A stretch of 64,000 bases of DNA, from positions 7,208,501 to 7,272,500 of the forward strand of contig NZ_LT670849.1 of NCBI RefSeq assembly GCF_900142985.1. The letters are read 5' to 3'. The notes under the pieces were generated by a model. The model had not been told where the DNA came from, searched no databases, and saw nothing but the letters and a program-made list of their open reading frames with translations. Below, in pieces: positions 43,407-52,755 of this stretch (its first letter is position 1; each line of letters begins with the position of its first letter). The translations under genes and the position numbers were made by a program. The DNA is from Bradyrhizobium erythrophlei (GTDB lineage: Bacteria; Pseudomonadota; Alphaproteobacteria; Rhizobiales; Xanthobacteraceae).

Positions 43407-44153
43407 GAGGCGACATTGCCGCCAATTCCGCGCGCAAACCATGGTCAGGAACGTATACCTGACCGGCTAGGTGCGGCCGGGTTCCCGTAGGCCTACGTGA
43501 GTCTCCGATACGCAAGCGGAAGCTCGCAAAAATACTTCGCCTGTGAACAGCGGGGTGAAGCCGGCTGCCGCTTTACCATCACAAATTTTTTCCCTTGGGA
43601 ATCCCTGAGGACTCACTGATACTTGGGCCAACCGGGTGCGGGCGGTGTCCCCTGGTTTTCCCCTCTTTCCACCATATTTAGTATTTGATTCAGGAACTCG
43701 TACTAGTTCTTGACGTGCGCGTTGGAGTCGTCCTAGCTTTCTCCTGTTCGGCGCGAGTGTGTTTGGGTCCCGCCGGTCGCTCCCTAAAGGGTTCCAAAAT
43801 AACCACTCCGCCATGCCGGTTGAGGCAGCGGATACGGGCTGTTTTGTCCCTCGTCCAGTACCTCTCGGAAGCGCAAAAAAGCAGGCCGAATGGCCGCAAG
43901 TTTGTGCTGGGGCGTTGAGTACATGGGTTTGAGACGGCGCGGGGGTGCGCTCGTCTTGGGAACATGAGCCGGCTTGGGCCACGGTGTTCGCACCGCGACT
44001 TGAGCCGTCAGAGAACAAGGGCCGGATCCACCGGCTTGAACTGCGGGACTTCAAGGCGCCTTCCCTGTCGGAAGGTGGGGAGAGGGATCGCTTAAGCGCA
44101 ATAACATCCGGCAGCCGCGGCGGCGGCCGGCTCAAGAAGAACGGGGCACGACC
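43407..44153. promoter_or_regulatory. Long upstream region of nrdJ
   Basis: This 747-base region separates the divergent EamA and nrdJ genes and contains no supported gene; a 235-residue frame on the minus strand has no recognisable similarity. A segment at about 43670-43690 (CACCATATTTAGTA) faintly resembles an NrdR box. The GGGAGAGGGATCG and AAGAAGAACGGGGC stretches lie near the start codon. No cobalamin riboswitch B12 box was found on reading it. Confidence 0.35.
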
Positions 44154-47100
44154 ATGCGAATCGAACGGCGCCACACCAAGACCGGCCAGTCACCCTACGC
44201 ACAGATTGATTTCAGATTGACGACATCTGAGATCCGCAATCCCGACGGCTCGGTGGTGTTCCGCCTGGAAAACGTCGAGGTGCCCGACTTCTGGTCGCAG
44301 GTCGCCTCCGACGTTCTGGCGCAGAAGTATTTCCGCAAAGCCGGCGTCGCCGCGCGATTGAAGAAGGTCGAGGAAGAGACCGTTCCGTCCTGGCTGTGGC
44401 GTTCGGTGCCGGACACCGAGGCGCTTGCGTTGCTGCCGGAGAACGAGCGCTTTGTCAGCGAACTCTCGGCGAAGCAGGTGTTCGATCGGCTCAGTGGCTG
44501 CTGGACCTATTGGGGCTGGAAGGGCAAGTATTTCTCGAGCGAAGAAGACGCCCTCGCCTTCTATGACGAGCTGCGCTTCATGCTCGCCAAGCAGATGGTC
44601 GCGCCGAACTCGCCGCAATGGTTCAACACCGGGCTTCATTGGGCCTATGGCGTCGATGGTCCCGGCCAGGGCCACTATTACGTCGATCCCTTCACCGGCA
44701 AGCTGACCAAGTCGAAATCCGCTTACGAACATCCGCAGCCGCACGCCTGCTTCATTCAGGGCGTGGGCGACGACCTCGTCAACGAGGGCGGCATTATGGA
44801 TCTGTGGGTGCGCGAGGCGCGCCTGTTCAAATATGGCTCCGGCACCGGCTCGAACTTCTCGCGGCTGCGCGGCGAAGGCGAGAAACTTTCCGGCGGCGGC
44901 CGCTCGTCGGGCCTGATGAGCTTCCTGAAGATCGGCGACCGGGCGGCCGGAGCGATCAAATCAGGCGGCACCACGCGCCGCGCCGCCAAGATGGTCGTCG
45001 TCGACGTCGACCATCCCGATATCGAGACCTATATCGACTGGAAGGTGAAGGAAGAGCAGAAGGTTGCAGCGCTCGTCACCGGCTCCAAGATCAACCAGAA
45101 GCACCTCAAGGCCGTGATGAAGGCCTGCGTGAACTGCGAAGGTTCAGGCGACGACTGCTTTGATCCCGAGAAGAACCCGGCGCTGCGCCGCGAGATCAAG
45201 CTCGCGCGCCGCAGCCTCGTGCCTGACAACTACATCAAGCGCGTGATCCAGTTCGCCAAGCAAGGCTACAAGGAAATCTCGTTCGACACCTACGACACCG
45301 ACTGGGATTCGGAAGCCTACCTCACGGTGTCCGGCCAGAACTCCAACAACTCGGTATCGCTGAAGGACGATTTTCTCCGCGCGGTCGAGACCGACGGCAG
45401 CTGGAATCTCGTGGGACGCACGACCAAGAAGATCACCAAGACACTCAAGGCGCGCGATCTCTGGGAAAAAATCGGCTACGCCGCCTGGGCGTCGGCCGAT
45501 CCGGGCCTGCACTTCAACACCACGATGAACGACTGGCACACCTGCAAGGCGTCCGGCGACATCCGCGCGTCCAATCCGTGCTCGGAATACATGTTCCTGG
45601 ACGACACCGCGTGCAACCTTGCGTCTGCCAACCTGCTGACGTTCTTCAACACCGCGACCAACACCTTCGACACGCAATCCTACGAGCACCTCTGCCGGCT
45701 CTGGACCATCGTGCTCGAAATCTCCGTGATGATGGCGCAATTCCCGTCGAAGGCGATCGCCGAACTCTCCTACGAGTTCCGCACGCTGGGCCTGGGCTTT
45801 GCCAATATCGGCGGTCTCTTGATGACCATGGGACTTCCTTACGACTCCAAGGAAGGACGTTCGCTCTGCGGCGCGCTGACCGCGGTCATGACCGGCATTG
45901 CGTACAAGACCTCGGCCGAGATGGCGGGCGAGCTCGGCACCTTCCCCGGCTACAAGAAGAACGCCGCCCACATGCTGCGGGTGATCCGCAACCACCGCCG
46001 CGCCGCCCACGGCGAAGCGTCCGGTTACGAAGCGCTCTCGGTCAACCCGGTGCCGCTCGACCACGCCTCCTGCCCGCAAGCCGACATCATCGCGCATGCG
46101 ACCAAGGCCTGGGATGATGCGCTGGCGCTGGGCGAAGCCAACGGCTATCGCAACGCGCAGACCACCGTGGTGGCGCCGACCGGCACCATTGGTCTCGTCA
46201 TGGATTGCGACACCACCGGCATCGAGCCGGACTTTGCGCTGGTGAAATTCAAGAAGCTCGCCGGCGGCGGCTACTTCAAGATCATCAACCAGGCAGTGCC
46301 CGCCGCACTTCGCGCGCTCGGCTATCGCGAAAGCGAGATCGCCGAGATCGAGGCCTATGCGGTCGGTCATGGTTCTCTGTCCAATGCGCCCGGCATCAAC
46401 GCCTCGACCCTGCGCTCCAAGGGTTTTACCGACGAAGCCATCGCGAAGGTGGAAAAGGCGCTGCCGACCGCGTTCGACATCAAGTTCGCCTTCAACAAGT
46501 GGACCTTTGGCGAGGACTTCATCCGCGACCAGCTCGGCATCGGCCTTGAAGCCATCGCCGCGCCGAACTTCGACCTGCTGGCCGCGCTCGGCTTCACCAA
46601 GCGCGAGATCGAGGCTGCCAACGTCCACATCTGCGGCGCGATGACGGTGGAAGGTGCGCCGCATTTGAAGGCCGAGCACTACCCCGTGTTCGACTGCGCC
46701 AATCCCTGCGGCAAGATCGGCAAGCGCTATTTGTCGGTCGAGAGCCACATCCGCATGATGGCGGCGTCGCAGCCTTTCATCTCCGGCGCGATCTCGAAAA
46801 CCATCAACATGCCGAACGACGCCACCGTCGAGGATTGCAAGTCGGCGTATCTGTTGTCCTGGAAACTGGCGCTGAAGGCCAACGCGCTCTACCGCGACGG
46901 CTCGAAACTGTCGCAGCCGCTCAACTCGCAGCTCATCTCGGACGATGAGGACGAGGACGATGCGGTCGAGGCGCTCTACGAGAAGCCGATGGCGGCGCGT
47001 GCAGCTCAAGTCTCGGAAAAGATCGTCGAGAAGCTCGTCGAACGCATCATCGTGATGCGCGAGCGCGAGAAGATGCCGGATCGCCGCAAGGGCTACACCC

Positions 47101-47924
47101 AGAAGGCGGTCGTCGGCGGACATAAGGTTTATCTCCGCACCGGCGAATACGACGACGGCCGTATCGGCGAGATCTTCATCGACATGCACAAGGAAGGCGC
47201 CGCGCTTCGCTCCTTCATCAACAATTTTGCGATCGCGGTTTCACTGGGACTTCAGTACGGCGTGCCGCTGGAAGAATATGTCGATGCCTTCACCTTCACC
47301 CGCTTCGAGCCGGCGGGCCCCGTGCAGGGCAACGACTCGATCAAGTATGCGACCTCGATCCTCGACTATGTCTTCCGCGAACTCGCGGTGAGCTACATGG
47401 GCCGCTTCGACCTCGCCCATGTCGATCCCAACGAATCCAACTTCGACGCGCTCGGCAAGGGCGTCGAGGAAGGCAAGGAGCCCAGCGACGCCCATCACCA
47501 GCAGGCAACCAAGTATCTCTCCAAGGGGCTTACACGTTCGCGCACCGACAACCTCGTCGTCATGCGTGGCGGCTCGGCTGCGGTCAGCCAGGGTTCGGAC
47601 TCGGCGCCATCAGGCGGCTCCAAGGTGACGGCGCTGTCTCCGGGCGGTGGCCACGGCCGCGTCGCCGATACACTCGAGGGCGCGGTCGCGCTCAAGCAGG
47701 AGACGCAGCACGACCTCTCGCCGACGGAAAAGCTCGAGGCGATGCAATGGAGCAAGGCGGGCGCGGCTCAAGCCGCTCATCCCTCCAAGGCCGAGCGTCG
47801 GGCTGAAGCGAAAGCCAAGGGCTACGAGGGCGAGATGTGCTCGGAGTGCGGCAACTTCACGCTCGTGCGTAACGGCACCTGCATGAAGTGCGACACCTGC
47901 GGGTCCACGACGGGGTGTTCGTGA
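44154..47924 (+). CDS. nrdJ: Adenosylcobalamin-dependent ribonucleotide reductase (class II)
   Basis: Reduces ribonucleotides to deoxyribonucleotides using coenzyme B12, independent of oxygen. 1256 residues, typical of the long alphaproteobacterial form. Visible are [44 protein letters not shown], the active-site [18 protein letters not shown] near residue 473 (Cys radical site and Glu), and [20 protein letters not shown] in the substrate loop. The C-terminus has a TSCPD-like zone and the redox/zinc tail [10 protein letters not shown]…[13 protein letters not shown]. The long spacer before it may hold regulation. Confidence 0.97.
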   Translation: MRIERRHTKTGQSPYAQIDFRLTTSEIRNPDGSVVFRLENVEVPDFWSQVASDVLAQKYFRKAGVAARLKKVEEETVPSWLWRSVPDTEALALLPENERFVSELSAKQVFDRLSGCWTYWGWKGKYFSSEEDALAFYDELRFMLAKQMVAPNSPQWFNTGLHWAYGVDGPGQGHYYVDPFTGKLTKSKSAYEHPQPHACFIQGVGDDLVNEGGIMDLWVREARLFKYGSGTGSNFSRLRGEGEKLSGGGRSSGLMSFLKIGDRAAGAIKSGGTTRRAAKMVVVDVDHPDIETYIDWKVKEEQKVAALVTGSKINQKHLKAVMKACVNCEGSGDDCFDPEKNPALRREIKLARRSLVPDNYIKRVIQFAKQGYKEISFDTYDTDWDSEAYLTVSGQNSNNSVSLKDDFLRAVETDGSWNLVGRTTKKITKTLKARDLWEKIGYAAWASADPGLHFNTTMNDWHTCKASGDIRASNPCSEYMFLDDTACNLASANLLTFFNTATNTFDTQSYEHLCRLWTIVLEISVMMAQFPSKAIAELSYEFRTLGLGFANIGGLLMTMGLPYDSKEGRSLCGALTAVMTGIAYKTSAEMAGELGTFPGYKKNAAHMLRVIRNHRRAAHGEASGYEALSVNPVPLDHASCPQADIIAHATKAWDDALALGEANGYRNAQTTVVAPTGTIGLVMDCDTTGIEPDFALVKFKKLAGGGYFKIINQAVPAALRALGYRESEIAEIEAYAVGHGSLSNAPGINASTLRSKGFTDEAIAKVEKALPTAFDIKFAFNKWTFGEDFIRDQLGIGLEAIAAPNFDLLAALGFTKREIEAANVHICGAMTVEGAPHLKAEHYPVFDCANPCGKIGKRYLSVESHIRMMAASQPFISGAISKTINMPNDATVEDCKSAYLLSWKLALKANALYRDGSKLSQPLNSQLISDDEDEDDAVEALYEKPMAARAAQVSEKIVEKLVERIIVMREREKMPDRRKGYTQKAVVGGHKVYLRTGEYDDGRIGEIFIDMHKEGAALRSFINNFAIAVSLGLQYGVPLEEYVDAFTFTRFEPAGPVQGNDSIKYATSILDYVFRELAVSYMGRFDLAHVDPNESNFDALGKGVEEGKEPSDAHHQQATKYLSKGLTRSRTDNLVVMRGGSAAVSQGSDSAPSGGSKVTALSPGGGHGRVADTLEGAVALKQETQHDLSPTEKLEAMQWSKAGAAQAAHPSKAERRAEAKAKGYEGEMCSECGNFTLVRNGTCMKCDTCGSTTGCS

Positions 47925-47942
47925 GGTAGCTCAAACGTCGTC

Positions 47943-47994
47943 ATGGCCGGGCCGAAAGCGCGAAGCGCATCTTCAAGCTAAAAGACCCGGCCAT
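47943..47994. repeat. Intergenic palindrome after nrdJ
   Basis: ATGGCCGGG (47943-47951) and CCCGGCCAT (47986-47994) form a 9-base-pair stem around a 34-base loop. The wording (GTCATGGCCGGGC … CCCGGCCATCCA) is that of a common Bradyrhizobium intergenic repeat, from memory. It may stabilise the nrdJ mRNA 3' end. Confidence 0.6.
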
Positions 47995-48012
47995 CCATCC
48001 AAAGAAACAAAG

Positions 48013-48032
48013 GGCGGCCGAGAGGCCGCCTT
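48013..48032 (+). terminator. Stable hairpin, probable nrdJ terminator
   Basis: GGCGGCC-GAGA-GGCCGCC is a perfect stem with a GNRA tetraloop, followed by TTGGGTCTATT. The T tract is poor, so termination efficiency is uncertain. Confidence 0.55.
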
Positions 48033-48051
48033 GGGTCTATTGGAGAGATCG

Positions 48052-48303
48052 ATGGAGAAGGTGTATCAAGTCTTCGTAAGCTCCACGTTTTCCGATCTCG
48101 AAGACGAACGCAAAAAAGTTAGCGACACATTGGCTAACCGGCCTAATACGTCGCAGGAAGAAGCAGCAAGAGCCCCTTCATTCAGTGCCCTCCTCCTTGC
48201 CTGCTTCCTGGCACTCACCCCCGCCTCCGCATGCCAACAAAACCCCACCACCTCCTCCCTCGCCTACGCTGCTGGCGACGGCACGCGCGCCGGGCACGGC
48301 TGA
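48052..48303 (+). pseudogene. Truncated DUF4062 gene fused to unrelated sequence
   Basis: From ATG 48052 the first 28 or so residues (MEKVYQVFVSSTFSDLEDER, KKVSDTL) match the N-terminus of DUF4062 proteins, which are normally much longer and are often linked to NTPase or TIR-like effectors. After about 48140 the similarity stops and the frame continues in low-similarity sequence to 48303. A good start is preserved, but the domain is lost. It appears to be a relic. Confidence 0.6.
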
Positions 48304-48342
48304 AATTCGCAAGCGCCCCGCGCACGGGACGCTCCACCCGCC
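48231..48342 (+). pseudogene. Truncated duplicate of the 5' end of the downstream transglycosylase-like gene
   Basis: Reading ATG 48231, MPTKPHHLLPRLRCWRRHAR then RARLKFASAPRTGRS parallels MPTKSNRLLPRLRRWRRGLR and RARLKFAGAPRTIRI at 48845. The DNA is also similar for about 90 bases (48229-48320 against 48843-48935). The copy breaks off before the membrane helix and runs into the deoxyribosyltransferase gene on the other strand. Confidence 0.65.
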
Positions 48343-48777
48343 TTAACCCTGCTTATGAGGCGCAAGCTGGTCGAGCCGCTTTGCAATCTCGCCTGCGAGA
48401 TCGACGACATCAGCAATCGGCATGATGATCACATGGTCGGCGCTTTCACTCATCATCAGGTTGATGGGATCGGTCCCCTCGAACAAGCGGAAATCGGTGC
48501 GATACACGACCTGCGGCTTACCCTTCGCGTAGGCATAGCCCAGCTCCCAGCACGTTCCCGAATCCGGGTCCGGTCCGTCCAGGCACGCCACCACCACCTC
48601 GGCCCAGTCAAGGCCTCTGACGTCGCTCTCGAAGATCGCGCGCGGCAGGTCCTTCCGCTGCTCGTGCTCCTGCGGCAAAAACACTTCATGCCCACGCCCG
48701 CGAAGTTCGCTTGCGAGCGCGGCGTTGAACGCAAGCTCGGCGCTCGAAAACAGCGGGCCGGCCATATAGATTTTCAT
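48343..48777 (-). CDS. Nucleoside 2-deoxyribosyltransferase-family protein
   Basis: 144 residues of the NDT / DUF4406-like fold. MKIYMAGPLFSSAELAFNAAL, DVRGLDWAEVVVACLDGPDPDSGTCWELGYAYAKGKPQVVYRTD with the catalytic Glu in the WELG motif, and an Asp-rich nucleotide site mark it. It salvages or edits modified deoxynucleosides. It lies between two copies of a duplicated segment, so this region has been rearranged; a mobile origin is possible. The 3' end of the gene touches the truncated copy. Confidence 0.88.
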   Translation of the reverse strand: MKIYMAGPLFSSAELAFNAALASELRGRGHEVFLPQEHEQRKDLPRAIFESDVRGLDWAEVVVACLDGPDPDSGTCWELGYAYAKGKPQVVYRTDFRLFEGTDPINLMMSESADHVIIMPIADVVDLAGEIAKRLDQLAPHKQG

Positions 48778-48844
48778 GGCGATTCCTTCATTGGTCCTGA
48801 CAGATTATACGGGCGAAATCGCGAACCTGTAGCCCACCCACCGC

Positions 48845-49642
48845 ATGCCAACAAAATCCAACCGCCTCCTCCCTCGCCTGCGCCGCTGGCGACGTGGACT
48901 CCGCCGGGCGCGGCTGAAGTTCGCGGGCGCGCCGCGGACTATCAGGATCGCGGCTGGCGTGGTGATCCTGCTCGTCATCGTCATGCTGGCGAACCTCATC
49001 TCCGCCGTGATCCACAAGCCGACTGAACTGTTCGCCTTCGTCGGTCACCGGCTCGACAAGGAGCCGGCGGAGACGTGGCGCAGCTATGGACCGCTGTTTC
49101 GCACCTACTCCACCAGCGCGATCGCGTCGGAATTGCTGGCCGCGTTGGCGCAGGTCGAGAGTTCAGGAAACCCAGTCGACCGCACCTATTGGCGCTGGCG
49201 ATGGAGCTTCAATCCTTTCGCGATCTACCAGCCTGCGTCGAGCGCCGTCGGCCTCTTCCAGATGATCGATGGCGCATACGCTGAGGCCGCAAAGTTCTGC
49301 ATCCGGGATCATGCGGTCACAGATAGCGGCTGCGGCTTCACGAGCCTCTACATCCGCACGATCCCGAGCCATTCGATCGAGCTGGCGTCGATCTATCTCG
49401 ACCGCAACGTCTCTGACGTTCTCGCCCGCGCGGGCGGCGTGAAGCCAAGCGCCAGCCAAACACAAGACCTCGCCGCCTTCATCCATCTCTGCGGCGGAGG
49501 CCCCGCCACCGCCTTCGCCCGCCGCCATTTTCAGATGAACGCGACCGAACGCTGCGGCGATCATCTCGTCGCGGCCTATGTCGCTCGCGTCAACGCGATG
49601 AAGCGGCAATTCCTTCGGCTGGCGGCCGACGGAGCGGATTAG
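48845..49642 (+). CDS. Membrane-anchored lytic transglycosylase-like protein
   Basis: 265 residues. An Arg-rich N-terminus (LLPRLRRWRRGLRRARLK) precedes a membrane anchor (IAAGVVILLVIVMLANLISAV, about 36-56), so the domain faces the periplasm. ELLAALAQVESSGNPVDRTYW carries the probable catalytic Glu, and SAVGLFQMIDGAYAEA is the SLT-like second motif. The remaining sequence is diverged from Slt70-type enzymes. Cleavage of peptidoglycan is inferred. The ATG at 48845 is preceded by weak ribosome-site sequence. Confidence 0.78.
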   Translation: MPTKSNRLLPRLRRWRRGLRRARLKFAGAPRTIRIAAGVVILLVIVMLANLISAVIHKPTELFAFVGHRLDKEPAETWRSYGPLFRTYSTSAIASELLAALAQVESSGNPVDRTYWRWRWSFNPFAIYQPASSAVGLFQMIDGAYAEAAKFCIRDHAVTDSGCGFTSLYIRTIPSHSIELASIYLDRNVSDVLARAGGVKPSASQTQDLAAFIHLCGGGPATAFARRHFQMNATERCGDHLVAAYVARVNAMKRQFLRLAADGAD

Positions 49643-49771
49643 AGCGCAGATCTGCTCGCGCGCGGAAATCCCCTTTATTGCACCCGCAAGTTAGTTGTAA
49701 CATACTTTCGATACAATCGCTGCCTGTTCGCCGGTGGCCTCATTTAACTGGATGTAGCGGGCACTAAAGCC

Positions 49772-50533
49772 ATGAATGCAGGACCTGCACGCGCACTCAT
49801 TCTCGGCGCCCTCCTCGCCCTCACAATCACGAGCCCAATCTCCGCTCAAATCACCGCACCTCCAATCGGCGACTTCGGCGCGCCGCCAGGCGCCATGATC
49901 TTCTATATTGCGCATGGCGCAGAAAATTCCTGCGGGCCTGGCTGCTCCGAGTGGATCGCCGCCGAAGGCGGCGCTCAGTGGGATACAGGCCGGCGCCTGA
50001 TGGCGATCCTCGACCGGTATCGGGGGCGCAAGTTACCGCTCGTCATCAATGCCTTTGGTCCCGCCGATCTCAAGGGAGCCGCGGGCGTGGGCCGCATCCT
50101 GCATGATCGCGGCCTCGATGCCATGGTCGGTGCTACGGAAGTGGCCGCCTGCGCCGACAAACCGGAAGCAGAGTGCTTCCTGCTCAAGCGTCCCGGTGGC
50201 CCGCTCGACGCCAGGCTCGCCACGGCCAGGACATGCAGCACCGCCTGCGTGCTGATCCTTGCCGGCGGCATCCATCGGACCATCCCGCCTGACACGCGCG
50301 TTGTCATGTCCGGCATGGAAGTCCGTAGCCGGCGAGCGCCCAATATTTCCGACGTGCGCCGCTCGGCCCTGACCCTGGGCATCGATAACGAACTTCGTAC
50401 CTATCTACGCGACATGGGGGTCGAGACCGAAGTGATGGATATCGTCGACCAGAACAGTGGGTTTAAGCGCAACACTGAAATGCCTCCTGCCGACTGGAAG
50501 CGGCTGCATCTGATCACGTCGACACCGCAGTAG
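49772..50533 (+). CDS. Secreted COG3904-like (ClpP-fold) protein, paralogue 1
   Basis: 253 residues with a signal peptide ending ...ITSPISAQ. The core, GAMIFYIAHGAENSCGPGCSEWIAAEG, LVINAFGPADLKGAAGVGRILHDRGLD, TEVAAC and CSTACVLILAGGIHRTIPP, resembles predicted periplasmic proteins of the ClpP/crotonase fold. The nucleophile Ser of ClpP is not obvious, and several Cys suggest disulfides. A clear paralogue lies at 54628-55395. The role is unknown. The spacing of C…C…AC is kept in both copies. Confidence 0.78.
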   Translation: MNAGPARALILGALLALTITSPISAQITAPPIGDFGAPPGAMIFYIAHGAENSCGPGCSEWIAAEGGAQWDTGRRLMAILDRYRGRKLPLVINAFGPADLKGAAGVGRILHDRGLDAMVGATEVAACADKPEAECFLLKRPGGPLDARLATARTCSTACVLILAGGIHRTIPPDTRVVMSGMEVRSRRAPNISDVRRSALTLGIDNELRTYLRDMGVETEVMDIVDQNSGFKRNTEMPPADWKRLHLITSTPQ

Positions 50534-50816
50534 AGTCGCTACTTCGGGACCGTTCAAACCTCGCAATTGATCTTGCATAAATCACACACCCGGAACCGGC
50601 CACGACAGCAATCTTTGGAAACAACCTCCACGCAAAAAACTGCGGCCCAGACGACACACCCCGGCGATATTGTGACGACGTCGCCCCGTTGTGATTGTCC
50701 ATGCCGCGAGTCGGCCGCATTGTGACCCCATTCCGACGCTTCACCGTAACGCGCAACTATCGGAAAGAGTCGGCAATACGCAGTCGATTTCTACCAAACT
50801 CTGAAGGAGAACTTCC
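50534..50816. other. Intergenic region, no gene seen
   Basis: This 283-base stretch ends in the ribosome site GAAGGAGAACTTCC of the small gene at 50817. It has no supported gene or clear palindrome. ATTGTGAC occurs twice (50668-50675 and 50718-50725), possibly an operator pair or chance. Confidence 0.3.
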
Positions 50817-51005
50817 GTGGTGAAAGTGCTGATTGCTACCGGTGCCGTGTTTGCCCTGATGACTGCGGCCTCCGCAGCCGACCTTCCGCAGCGCCAGCCC
50901 GCGCCGCGCTATGCCGAGGCTCCCGTCGTCGGCAAGATGCCGATCGGCAAGTCCCCGATCGGCAAGTCGCCGTGGGGCAAGGGTCCGGTCGCCGCCCGCT
51001 ACTGA
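50817..51005 (+). CDS. Small secreted protein with IGKSP repeats
   Basis: 62 residues from GTG 50817 (GTG 50820 is equally possible), preceded by GAAGGAGAACTTCC. The signal peptide is VLIATGAVFALMTAASA. The mature part is short, basic and repetitive: VVGKMPIGKSPIGKSPWGKGPVAARY, a three- to four-fold GK-P repeat. No known family. It overlaps the upstream part of a longer frame but has the better start signals. Confidence 0.65.
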   Translation: MVKVLIATGAVFALMTAASAADLPQRQPAPRYAEAPVVGKMPIGKSPIGKSPWGKGPVAARY

Positions 51006-51024
51006 GTCTACCGAGCCTCCTCGT

Positions 51025-51660
51025 ATGACCAGCAGGCTGGGCTATGTGGCGCTGTGCGCGCTGACGATCGCTTTGACGGGCGCGGTTCACGCCGCGCCCG
51101 CCGGCGACAGCGCGCGCAACTCTGACGCCAAAGTCGTCGCCTCGATCGAGACGCCGGCTGACGCTGCGTCAGCGCGGCCGGCGCGCAAGCCACAGGCGTC
51201 ATCCGCCAAAGGCCCCTACTACGTCGACTTCCGCGCGCGCACGGCGGCAAGCTGGGGACACTCATTCGTCTGGTACGGCAAGTCCAGCGAACGCGCCGTC
51301 GAGGTGGCAGGGCTGACACCGAAGGGCGATGTTGCGGAGTATATGCTCGGCTATATCACCTGGGTGCCGTCGGAAACCGGCGCCAGCTACGGCGATCTCG
51401 ATCCGGACTACCTCCTCGCGCACTACAAGGTCTATCTGAACGAAGCCGACGCCAAGCGGGTGTTCGCCTACATCGAGAAGCTCAAGAAGTCTTCGCCGGT
51501 GTGGAGCGCCGAGATCTCCAACTGCAACAGCTTCATCGGCGACATCGCCGAGTTCATGGGCTTGAAGACGCCGTCGCGCTGGATCCGGCCCGAGAACTAC
51601 GTCAACGAACTCAAGTCGCTCAACAGCGGCAAGCAGGTCGTGCGGCTGTTGGAGCAATAG
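51025..51660 (+). CDS. Secreted protein with possible permuted papain-like fold
   Basis: 211 residues from ATG 51025, with a signal peptide (CALTIALTGAVHAAPAG). The domain has ASWGHSFVWYGK with a conserved His and NCNSFIGDIAEFMGL with a Cys, a pattern like NlpC/P60 or DUF4105-type Cys-His hydrolases in which the His precedes the Cys. YGDLDPDYLLAHYKVYLNEADAKRVFAYIEKLKK lies between. The function is not certain; cleavage of cell-wall peptides is one possibility. The start lies 19 bases after the small IGKSP gene, so the two may be cotranscribed. Confidence 0.68.
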   Translation: MTSRLGYVALCALTIALTGAVHAAPAGDSARNSDAKVVASIETPADAASARPARKPQASSAKGPYYVDFRARTAASWGHSFVWYGKSSERAVEVAGLTPKGDVAEYMLGYITWVPSETGASYGDLDPDYLLAHYKVYLNEADAKRVFAYIEKLKKSSPVWSAEISNCNSFIGDIAEFMGLKTPSRWIRPENYVNELKSLNSGKQVVRLLEQ

Positions 51661-51668
51661 CGGCGCAC

Positions 51669-51824
51669 GTTCCCCGGATGCTGCGCAGCGCGCCGCTATG
51701 TCCAAGACGGGCGTAAACGCGCTTATGGCGATGCGCTGCTGATCCGGGGTCCATCATTCCGATACGCGCAATAGGTCCCGGATCTGCGACGCATCATTTC
51801 ATGCCGCGTCGCGTCCGGGACACG
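51669..51824. repeat. 150-base two-hairpin intergenic repeat, copy A
   Basis: Begins TTCCCCGGATGCTGCGCAGCG and continues to ATCCGGGG, forming an outer stem CCCCGGAT/ATCCGGGG, then a second stem GGTCCCGG…CCGGGAC. It is very similar to 52529-52685 and, less so, to 53650-53793. No coding capacity. Confidence 0.88.
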
Positions 51825-51851
51825 CCGTACTGGCCGAGGCAATCCCAACAG

Positions 51852-52412
51852 CTACGCTTTCGGCACATACCGCATCGCGACCGCCCCCGAGCCGAGCTCG
51901 AGCCGGCCGACGAGCTTGAGGTCGACAAGCTTCGATAACCCGGCGAACAGCGTCGGCCCGTGGCCCGCGAGCCTCGGGTGCACCACGAATTCGTATTCGT
52001 CGATCAAACCGAGCTCCGCCAATACCAGCGGCAGCTTTACGCCCGCCACAAACAGTCCCGTGCCCGGCTCCCGCTTGAGCTCCCGGACGGCGTCCGCCAG
52101 ATCGCCGCGCAGTAGTTCTGCGTTCCAATCGACCCGCTCCAGCGTGCTCGACACCACGTACTTCTTCGCGGCGTGGATCGTCCGGGCAAAGGGTTCCATC
52201 CAATCCGGCATCCAGTCGGGCCTTGCTCCCGTCTCGGCCACCGGCCGCCAGCCCGCCTCCATCATCTCGTAGGTGACCCGGCCAAAGATCAGGCCATCGG
52301 CCCGCGCGATGTTCTCGGCCGCGTGACGATGCAGGTCTTCGTCGGCGATCATGACACGATGATCGCAACACCCATCCAGCGTGACGTTGATGGAATACCG
52401 AAGCGGTCGCAT
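51852..52412 (-). CDS. Dihydrofolate reductase-family (RibD C-terminal) protein
   Basis: 186 residues of the RibD_C / DHFR-like fold. MRPLRYSINVTLDGCCDHR, ADGLIFGRVTYEMM, KYVVSSTLE, and IDEYEFVVHPRLAGHGPTLF are typical. Members are NADPH-dependent reductases with varied or unknown substrates. It is flanked by copies A and B of the 150-base repeat. An RNA/DNA-independent role in riboflavin synthesis is unlikely as there is no RibD deaminase domain. Confidence 0.9.
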   Translation of the reverse strand: MRPLRYSINVTLDGCCDHRVMIADEDLHRHAAENIARADGLIFGRVTYEMMEAGWRPVAETGARPDWMPDWMEPFARTIHAAKKYVVSSTLERVDWNAELLRGDLADAVRELKREPGTGLFVAGVKLPLVLAELGLIDEYEFVVHPRLAGHGPTLFAGLSKLVDLKLVGRLELGSGAVAMRYVPKA

Positions 52413-52755
52413 CGGTAAGACCTACCATCGATCAAGGCTGGATTGGAAATTTTTCCGAGAAAGCCTGAGGCGGTTGCTGCTTGCTGCGACTGAAAATCGT
52501 TCGGCTTTCGGAGCAATGGCGGCACTGCGTTCCCCGGATGCTGCGCAGCGCGTCGCTATGTCCAAGACGCGCGTAAACGCGCTTATGGCGATGCTCTGCT
52601 GATCCGGGGTCCATTTCTGCGATTAAAGATAAAGGTCCCGAATCTGCGTCGCGTCATTTCATGCCGCGGCGCGTCCGGGACACGAGCTATATCGCCTCGC
52701 GCGAGATGCGCCTGCGGCGGTTGCCGTCCCCAGCGATCGGTGCCAGTTTGGCCCC
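52413..52755. other. Intergenic stretch largely made of repeat copy B
   Basis: This 343-base region between the divergent reductase gene and the membrane protein gene holds repeat copy B (52529-52685). The remainder shows no gene. Confidence 0.4.
52529..52685. repeat. 150-base two-hairpin intergenic repeat, copy B
   Basis: TTCCCCGGATGCTGCGCAGC is followed by the same GCGTAAACGCGCTTATGGCG block, ATCCGGGGTCCAT and the second hairpin as in copy A, with small changes only. Confidence 0.88.

Noticed and set aside
43600..44153. Possible cobalamin riboswitch or NrdR box before nrdJ
   Set aside because: No B12-box pattern was found, and CACCATATTTAGTA matches an NrdR box too poorly and as a single site.
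43467..44174. A 235-residue minus-strand frame upstream of nrdJ
   Set aside because: No similarity, no ribosome site and a composition unlike neighbouring proteins.
44425..44706. Short plus-strand frames inside nrdJ
   Set aside because: Out-of-frame shadows of a well-supported gene.
45144..47189. A 681-residue minus-strand frame
   Set aside because: It lies wholly antisense to nrdJ and has the His/Arg/Leu-rich composition of a GC-rich shadow frame.
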